The translations under genes and the position numbers were made by a program. Positions 55,719 through 64,000 of a stretch of 64,000 nt of DNA are shown here, in pieces; position 1 is the first letter of the stretch; each line of letters starts with the position of its first letter. Source of the stretch: Sambucus nigra (lineage: Eukaryota > Streptophyta > Magnoliopsida > Dipsacales > Adoxaceae); assembly GCA_949130495.1 (NCBI GenBank), contig OX422207.1, forward strand, positions 830,154,073 through 830,218,072, given 5' to 3'. The notes below the pieces were generated by a model. That model had not been told where the DNA came from. It searched no databases and saw only the letters and a program-made list of their open reading frames with translations.

Positions 55719-58068
55719 TATCACACCCTGCAAAATTCGACAAACGGGGTGGCCAGCCATCACCGCCGAACTATGTCGGGCGAGAACTAAATAAATACCA
55801 TTCTTAGCATGAGACAGATATGAGACATTAAAAAATCAGTTCATAAGATAAATAATTGAATCAATCTCAAATGATCATAAAAAACTAAGCGGTAAAAGAT
55901 CCATCACATGCTAACTTCGAATAAATCCAATCTTCAATAACGATTAAATAAAATCTGAATAATCCAACAGAAATACTCTAAACAACTTTGGAACCGAATG
56001 GCCCAATAAAACTCAAATGAACTCTCATAATTAAATACAACTGAAAAGGAAAGTCTAACTAAACTATGCCATAAAATGAATAACTCCAGCTGCACCTCCA
56101 AACGATAACTTCAATAATCTTATGCAGCTTCTTCAAATCTTATCCTGAAAAGTTAGTCAACTCACAAGGTCAGAGCCCCGAGCATGAATACACACTACTC
56201 CCCTCAAATAGGATCCCTGAATCTAGACAGTAGCATTATACACAAAAAAATTACAATAGAATATTTTAAATTAAACGGGATAATTAAACGCGATAAATAT
56301 AAATTACTAACTACTCGTAGAGATCCCCATTTATAAAGGCACACAAATATGATTTTAAATTCCCAAGTCCAACAAAGTTAATCTCTTATTAACTTAACTC
56401 AACTTTTATTTTTGTTCTCACTTTTTATTATGACGGTCCTCCCGTCCCGAGTGGTAATCCCCCAAAATGTCACACTTCCCCTTGTCAATCGTCCTTTGTC
56501 CCGTTTAAACTGTCGGCCCCGACACATGACAAGGTTCCACACACGACACGTCCTCTGACCCGTTTAAACTGTCGGCCCCCACACATTATGTCGTCACAAA
56601 TTTTAATACCAGTATTTATCTTTAGGCACTAATCCTCAATTTCTCAATTTCACAAATTGTAAATTACCCCACCCTTTCATCGATGTGAGATCCTCAAAAT
56701 ACCCCTTAGTTCCATACCTAAGGGTCCCCAAGTTATCAATCCGTCCTACCCTATGTATAGGATGAATTTCTAACCTAAACTTCGACCTAGCCTCATGCCT
56801 AGGCTAGCGTAACGACGATAAAGTATCAAAAATCAGCCCACCCCCGATATAATAAAGTCGCAATAATCTACCATCACTAGTCCCATACCTCGAAGGCGTA
56901 AATCATCAAAAGGCCTACCACTAATCCCATATCGAGAAGGCAGCCTAAAATATAGGGAGAGCAAAATTACCTAACAACCCGTCGTCACAAAGGCAATATA
57001 ATAATACCAACAAGTCACACAAAAAAGCATAATTAATCAACGTATAATACTGCGCATGATAGTCCAATTCAATTAAATCTTAATTTAATTATAACAACGT
57101 AAAAATACCCACTTAATCTCATTTAATTGTTTTAAATTAAATATACCGAGTTTTCATCATTTATACATCAAAAACCAAATTTCATTATCTCTATTTATTT
57201 CAAAACTAGGGTTTTTCTACATGCAACCTACACCAACAAAACCCAAAATTCATTCATGAATCCTACGTACCCAAAGATTATAAATATTAATCATATTAAA
57301 GGATTTCATAAAAACAACCCCAAATTTTATGTGTCCACTTTCTCTAATTAGATTGCTAATTTATTTTAAGAAAATATTGAATTAAGGTTTAGGCAACACT
57401 TAAAACGCATAATACTAAAGAAAAAAAATAGAGTGTCCATGCCTGAATAAAAGTTGGTTTAGAAATATGATATTGAAAGATTATTCCTCTCAAAAAAATT
57501 GATAAAGATTCATTCTTGACGCGTCTTGAGAAAATCTGGTTAATCTTGACAAAACTTGAGTTGAAAGTTATGTATAATGGGGCTAGGGTTTGGAGGTTGA
57601 AGAAAATGAAGAAGATGAGAGATTTCTGATTTTTGAGAAGGCTAAAATATGTTTTAAAAGCCCTAAAATCGTCACTTTATGTTTTTATACCCAAAAAAAT
57701 TAGAGTCTTAATCAAATACAAACACTAGAAAAATCATTACGGACGATCGAGCCGTCAAAATTGCTTAAAATTTTGGTATGTCGTAGCGAACGGTGAGACG
57801 CGACTGCTGTGAAAAATTCAACTCAATCGGACGGTCGAATTTCTAAAAATATTATTTTTATCCTCCTTAGCTCGGATCCTCCCCCGATTTTATACAAAAA
57901 GTTATAATTTTCAAATTTTAATCCCGATTTAAATTCCACTTAAAATCGTATTTTTATATATTAAAACCAACATATTTAATTACTAAGAATGTTTAATCCA
58001 AATTTTTTTTTCTCGAATTTCCCAATTAAATTAATCTAATTAACTCTAAAAAAACAAAGGATGTTACA
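55719..58068 (-). repeat. Triple-LTR structure, LTR 1
   Basis: Outer terminus tatcacaccctg carries a G-to-A change from tgtcacacc. Contains a tandem pair of about 70 bp around acccgtttaaactgtcggcc (56500-56580). Lacks a block of about 40 bp (tacacaaattacatgagtta...) present in LTRs 2 and 3. Confidence 0.9.
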
Positions 58069-58654
58069 TACTTTCCCACTAGCAAAGGAATTTCGTCCTC
58101 GAAATTAGACAAAGCATAAGCATCAAACGTAAATTGTGAAATATAATATAAGGCTCACATATGCCTACCCGTGGGATGCCATAATTGGGCGCCCATACAC
58201 CCAATTCTACGCGCACCTACCCCACGAGCAACAAAATAATATATATTGCGTATATACATACGCATAACTATGAAAATAACAGCGTACCACATGCTCCCAC
58301 AAATCCCCAGTCAATCCTATATCTGAAAGTCGTCAAAATGCTAACATCCTCAAATTAAATCGATATATTAAAAATCGATACATACGATACCTAACATCTG
58401 CACTAAAATCTCTAAAATAATTATCATCTCCAAAATCCATTTTAAGGATCCTCACATTAAGCTTACTAATTCTAAACTCAATGCCTACGACATCCTTAGC
58501 ACAAAGCTTCACATCTCCAAGAAATACATCTAACACGTATACTAGACCCTCTACCTTAAGGAGTACGAATCAACAAATGGAGTCACAGATCGGCAATGCG
58601 GAAGCTAAACAGACTCAAAACCTATGAGACCAAAGACCATCCTCTGATACCATC
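58069..58654 (-). other. Internal region 1 with PBS and small ORF
   Basis: PBS tggtatcagagg on the minus strand (58652-58641). A 67-codon frame (58536-58333) beginning MLDVFLGDVKLCAKDVVGIE is repeated with about 10 changes in internal region 2; its product is unrecognised. It ends with tttcgtcctcgaaatta (reverse of the Tekay pre-PPT word) and the PPT agtgggaaagta at the LTR. Confidence 0.75.
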
Positions 58655-61050
58655 TGTCACACCCCGTAAAATCCAACAGACGGGGTGGCCAGCCACCGTC
58701 GTCGAAGTATACCAGGCGTGAACTAAATAAATACCGTTCTTATAATGATACAGATATGAGACATAAATAAATTAGTCCATAAGATAAATAATTGAATCAA
58801 TCTCAAATGATCATAAACAACTAAGCGATAAAAGATCCATCACATACTAACTTCAAATAAATCCAATCTCCAATAATAATTAAATAAAATCTGAATAATA
58901 AAGATCTGAATAATCCAACAGAAATCCTCTAAATACCTTTGGAACCGAATGGCCCAATAAAATTCGAATGAAGTCTCATAATTAAATACGACTGAAAAGG
59001 AAAGTCTAACTAAACTATGCCATAAAATAAATAACTCCAGCTGCACCTCCAAATGATAACTTAAATAATCCTATGCAGCTTCTCCAAATCTTATCCTGAA
59101 AAGTTAGTCAACGCACGAGGTCAGAGCCGCAAGCATGAATACACACTACTCCCCTCAAATAGGATCCTTAAACCCAGACAGTAGCATTATACGCAATAAA
59201 TATCACAATAGAATATTTTAAATTAAACGGGATAATTAAACGCGATAAATATAAATTACTAACTACCCGTAGAGATCCCCATTTATAAAGGCACACCAAT
59301 ATGATTTTAAATTCCCAAGTCCAACAAAGTTAATCTCTTATTAACTTAACTCAACTTTTATTTTTGTTCTCACTTTTTATTATGACGGTCCTCCCGTCCC
59401 GGGTGGTAATCCACCAAAGTGTCACACTACCCCTTGTCAATCGTCCTCTGACCTGTTTAAACTGTTGGCCCCGACACATGACAAGGTTCCACACACGACA
59501 CGTCCTCTAACCCGTTTAAACTGTCGGCCCCCACACATTATGTCGCCACAAATTTTAATACCAGTATTTATCTTTTGGCACTAATCCTCAATTTCTCAAT
59601 TTCACAAATTGTAAATTACCCGACCCTTTTATCGATGTGAGATCATCAAAATACCCCTTAGTTCCATACCTAAGGATCCCCAAGTTATCAATCCGTCCTA
59701 CCCTATGTATAAGATGAATTTCTAACTTAAACCTCAACCTAGTGTCATGCCTAGGCTAGCCTAACGACGATAAAGTATCAAAAATCAGACGACTCCCGAC
59801 ATAATAAAGTCGCAATAATCTACCCTCACTAGTCCCAAACCTAGAAGGTGTAAATCATCAAAAGGCCTACCCACTAGTCCCATACCTAGAAGGCATCCTA
59901 AAATATAAGGAGGATAAAATTACGCAATAATCCGTCGTCAAAAATGCAATATAATAATACCAACAAGTCACACAAACAAGCATAATTAATCAACGTATAA
60001 AACTATGCCTGATAGTCCAATTCAATTAAATCTTAGTTTAATTATCACAACGTCAAAATACCCAATTAATCTCATTTAATTATTTTAAATTAAATATACC
60101 TAGTTTTCATCATTTATACATCAAAAACCAAATTTCATTATCTCTACACAAATTACATGAGTTATACGCCCTCAACTTTATTTATTTCAAAACTAGGGTT
60201 TTTCTACATGCAACCTACACTAACAAAACCCAAAATTCACTCATGAATCCTACGTATCCAAAGGTTATAAATATGAATCACATTAAAGGATTTCATAAAA
60301 ACAGCCCCAAATTTTATGCGTCCACTTTCTCTAATAGATTGTTAATTGATTTTAAGAAAACAATGAATTAAGGTGTAGGCAACACATAAAACGCATAATA
60401 CTAAAGGAAAAGAATAGAGTATTCATGCCTAAATAAAAGTTGGTCTAGAAATCTGATCTTGAAGGTGTATTCCTCTTTAAAAAATTGACAAAGATTCATT
60501 CTTGACGCGTCTTGGAAAAATCTTTTAATCTTGACAAAACTTGAGTTGAAAGTTATGTATAATAGGGCTAATGTTTGGAGGTTGAAGAAGATGAAGAAGA
60601 TAAGAGATTTCTGATTTTTGAGCAGGCTAAAATGTGTTTTAAAAAACCTAAACTCGTCACTTTATGTTTATATACCAAAAATAATTAGAGTCTTAATCCA
60701 ATAGAAACACTCGAAAAATCATTACGGACTATCGGACCGTCAGAACCGCTTGAAATTTTAGTATGTTGTAGCGAACGGCGAGAATGGATGCTATGAAAAA
60801 TTCAACTCGATCGGACGATCAGATTTCTAAAAAAATTATTTTTATCCTCCTTAGCTCGTATCCTCCCCCGATTTTAAACAAAAAATTATAATTTCCAAAT
60901 TTTAATCCCGATTTAAATTCCACTTAAAACCTTATTTTTATATATAAAACCCAACATATTTAAATACTAAAAATATTTAAATCCAATTTTTTTCTCGAAT
61001 TTCCCAATTAATTAATATAATTAACTCTAAAAAAAACACGGGGGATTACA
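58655..61050 (-). repeat. Triple-LTR structure, central LTR 2
   Basis: Shared by both internal regions. Has the approximately 70-bp duplication like LTR 1 and the 40-bp block like LTR 3, so it is intermediate in indel content. Confidence 0.9.
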
Positions 61051-61631
61051 TACTTCCCCACTAGCAAAGGAATTTCTTCCTCAAAATTAGACGAAGCATA
61101 AACATCAAACGTAAATTGTGAAATATAAAATAAGGCTCACATATGCGTAAGATGTCATAATTGGGCGCCCATACACCCAATTCTACGCGCACCTTCCCCA
61201 TGAGCAACAAAATAATATATATTGCATATATACATACGCATAACTATGAAAATAACGGCGTACCACACGCTCCCATAAATCCCCACTCGATCCTATATCC
61301 AAAAGTCATAAAAATGCTAACATCCTCAAATTAAATCGATACATTAAAAATCGATACATACGATACCTAACATGTGCACTAAAATCTCTAAAATAATTAT
61401 TGTCTCCAAAGTCCATTATAAGGATCCTCACATTAAGCTTACTAATTCTCAACTCAATGCGTACGACGTCCTTAGCACAAAGCTTCACATATCCAAGAAA
61501 CACATCTAACACGTATGCTAGACCCTCTACCTTAAAGAGTACGAATTAACAAAATGGAATCAAAGATCGGCAATGCGGAAGCTAAACAGACTCATAACCT
61601 ATGAGACCTAAGACCATGTTCTGATACCATC
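61051..61631 (-). other. Internal region 2 with PBS and small ORF
   Basis: Same layout as region 1; PBS slightly decayed (tggtatcagaa, 61629-61619). The 68-codon frame (61512-61306) begins MLDVFLGYVKLCAKDVVRIE. Confidence 0.75.
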
Positions 61632-63963
61632 TGTCACACCCCGAAAAATCCGACAGACGGAGTGGCCAGCCACCGACGCCGAACTATTCCGGGCATGAAC
61701 TAAATAAATATCATTCTTAGCAAGAGACAGATATGAGACATAAATAAATCAGTCCATAAGATAAATAATTGAATCAATCTCAAATGATCATAAACAACTA
61801 ATCGATAAAAGATCCATCACATGCTAACTTTGAATAAATCCAATCTTTAATAATGATTAAATAAAATCTGAATAATAAAGATTGAATAATCCAACAGAAA
61901 TCCTCTAAACAACTTTGGAACCGAATGGCCCAAAAAACTCAAATGAATTCTCATAATTAAATATGACTGAAAAGGAAAGTCTAACTAAACAATGCCATAA
62001 AATAAATAACTTCGACTGCTCCTCTAAATGATAACTTCGATAATCCTATGCAACTTCTCCAAATCTTATCCTGCAAAGTTAGTCAACGCACGAGGTCAGA
62101 GCCCCGAGCACGAATACACACTACTACCCTCAAATAGGATCCTTGAATCCAGACAGTAGCATGATACGCAATAAATATCACAATATAATATTTTAAATTA
62201 AATGGGATAATTAAACGCGATAAATTTAAATTACTAACTACCTGTAGGGATCCCCATTTATAAAGGCACACTAACATGATTTTGAATTCCCAAGTCCAAC
62301 GAAGTTAATCTCTTATTAACTTAACTCAACTATTATTTTTGTTCTCACTTTTTATTATGACAGTCCTCCCGTCCCAGGTGGTAATCCACCAAAGTGTCAC
62401 ACTTCCCCCTGTCAATCGTCCTCCAACCCATTTAAACTGTCAGCCCCGACACATTATGTCGTCACAAATTTTAATACCAATTTTTATCTAAGGCATTAAT
62501 CCTCAATTTCTCAATTTCACAATTTGTAAATTACCCCACCCTTTTATCGATGTGAGATCCTCAAAATACCCCTTAGTTCCATAACTAAGGGTCTCCAAGT
62601 TATCAATTCGTCCTACCCTATGTATAGGATGAATTTCTAACCTAAACTTCGACCTAGTCTCATGCCTAGGCTAGCGTAGTGACGATAAAGTATCAAAAAT
62701 CAGCCCACCCCCGACATAATAAAGTCACAATAATCTACCCTCACTATTCCCATACCTAGAAGGCGTAAATCATCAAAAGGCCTACCCACTAGTCCCATAC
62801 CTAGAAGGCATCCTAAAATATAAGGAGAGAAAAATTACCCAATAACTCGTCGTCACAAAGGCAATATAATAATACCAACAAGTCACAAAAACACGTATAA
62901 ATAATCAACGTATAAAACTACGCATGATAGTCCAATTCAATTAAATCTTAATTTAATTATCACAACGTCAAAATACCCAATTAATTTCATTTGATTATTT
63001 TTAATTAAATATAGCAAGTTTTCATCATTTATACATCAAAAATCAAATTTCATTATCTCTACACAAATTACATGAGTTATACGCCCTCAACTTCATTTAT
63101 TTCAAAACTAGGATTTTTCTACATGCAACCTACACCAATAAAATCCAAAATTCACTCATGAATCCTACATACCCAAAGGTTATAAATATTAATCATATTA
63201 AAGGATTTCATAAAAATAGCCCAAAGTTTTATGTGTCCACTTTCCCTAATTAAATTGCTAGTTGATTTTAAGAAAACATTAAATTAAGGTTTATGCAACA
63301 CTTAAAACGCATAATACTAAAGAATAGAGTATTCATGTCTGAACAAAAGTTGGTTTAGAAATCTGATCTTGAAGATGTATTCCTCTCAAAAAAATTGACA
63401 AAGAATCGTTCTTGACGCGTCTTGAGAAAATCTATTAATCTTGACAAAACTTGAGTTGAAAGTTATGTATAATGGGGCTAGGGTTTGGAGGTTGAAAAAG
63501 ATGAAGAAGACGAGAGATTTTTTATTTTTGAGAAGGCTAAAATGTGTTTTAAAAGCCCTAAACTCGTCACTTTATGTTTATATACCAAAAAGAATTAGAG
63601 TCCTAATCAAATACAAACACTCGAAAAATCATTACGGACGATGGGACTGTCAGAACCGTTTGAAATTTTAGTGTGTTGTAGCGAACGGCGAGAGAGGACT
63701 GCTGTGAAAAATTCAACTCGATCGGACGATCAAATTTCTAAAAATATTATTTTTATCCTCCATAGCTCGGATCCTCCCCCCAATTTTATACAAAAAGTTG
63801 TAATTTTCAAATTTTAACCCCGATTTAAATTTCACTTAAAACCTTATTTTTATATATAAAAGCAAACATATTTAATTATTAAGAATATTTAAATCCAAAT
63901 TTTTTTTCTCAATTGTCCCAATTAATTAATCTAATTAACTATTAAAAAACACAGGGTGTTACA
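61632..63963 (-). repeat. Triple-LTR structure, LTR 3
   Basis: Has only one copy of the unit that is doubled in LTRs 1 and 2 (tcgtcctccaacccatttaa near 62416). Ends ...gggtgttaca before TSD ttaat. Confidence 0.9.
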
Positions 63964-64000
63964 TTAATTTCGAGATTTCCTAACTTTTAATTTGGAAATT

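Larger units (their letters stand above)
55719..63963 (-). mobile_element. Triple-LTR non-autonomous gypsy structure (LTR-int-LTR-int-LTR)
   Basis: Three LTRs (55719-58068, 58655-61050, 61632-63963; about 2.35, 2.40 and 2.33 kb) alternate with two internal regions (58069-58654 and 61051-61631; 586 and 581 bp). One perfect TSD ttaat bounds the whole (55714-55718, 63964-63968). On the minus strand each LTR begins TGTAACA and ends CGGGGTGTGACA (the left unit tgcaggg-decayed). Each internal region begins with a Met-tRNA PBS and ends with ctaatttcgaggacgaaatt-type sequence and a short PPT, the signature of Tekay/Del chromoviruses. No gag or pol is present. One insertion followed by unequal recombination, or integration of a tandem intermediate, would explain it. 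Confidence 0.9.
41622..64000 (-). mobile_element. Gypsy-type LTR, same family as the solo LTR, opened twice
   Basis: Begins tgtgataccccgactaatta, the reverse complement of the end of the 33434-36535 LTR, and follows that LTR in reverse: 41622-43009, then 55008-55713, then 63969 to the window edge. It includes counterparts of gatagcagagtatgc and of the gatcgatcga block. About 2.1 kb of an expected 3.1 kb is visible. Whether it is a second solo LTR or the 3' LTR of a longer element beyond the window cannot be told. Confidence 0.82.

Overview
This is plant nuclear DNA, almost certainly intergenic heterochromatin-like sequence from a seed plant (probably a eudicot, but the window does not prove this). 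It holds plant lineages of Ty1/copia and Ty3/gypsy retrotransposons, a tRNA-derived SINE with a T tail, and a hAT-type miniature element. No host gene, tRNA gene or rRNA gene was recognised. It is AT-rich, with local GC-rich tandem arrays.

From about 1653 to the right edge the window reads as one nested stack of LTR elements, resolved by their TG...CA ends, target-site duplications (TSDs), primer-binding sites (PBS) and polypurine tracts (PPT). The oldest layer is a decayed Ty1/copia element: LTR pieces at 1653-1960, 33163-33433 and 36541-~36960, broken gag-pol at 37433-41265. Its LTR was hit by a non-autonomous Tekay/Del-type gypsy element (1961-33162) and by a 3.1-kb solo LTR (33434-36535, TSD acagt). 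The gypsy element was hit in its 5' LTR by a 11.6-kb Sirevirus-like copia on the minus strand (2298-13914, TSD gtagt), and in its internal region by a large element with an Ogre-type PBS and no pol gene (17563-30278, TSD gatgt). That element has 2.6-3.0-kb LTRs and an interior made of three unrelated tandem arrays; a hAT-like MITE (19509-20057, TSD aggtggcg) sits in its left LTR.

On the right, the 3' end of the copia relic is cut by a minus-oriented LTR of the solo-LTR family (41622 to beyond 64000). It was opened twice: by a young, nearly intact Tat-lineage gypsy element (43010-55002, TSD attag, LTRs differing at about 5 of 598 positions), and by a coding-free structure with three LTRs and two short internal regions inside a single TSD (55719-63963, TSD ttaat).

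The most unusual content is accessory. (1) The Sirevirus-like element carries, after its reverse transcriptase/RNase H gene, a small ORF with a domain like the hybrid-binding N-terminus of RNase H1 (also found in caulimovirus protein VI). (2) The Tat element carries, antisense to pol, a three-exon gene that splices cleanly into 639 residues, plus a second, broken antisense gene whose C-terminal module resembles the first. (3) The Ogre-PBS element has dispensed with all recognisable coding sequence in favour of tandem arrays of 56, 79 and 63 bp, plus 78 bp in its LTRs. (4) The triple-LTR structure may transpose or recombine as a unit.
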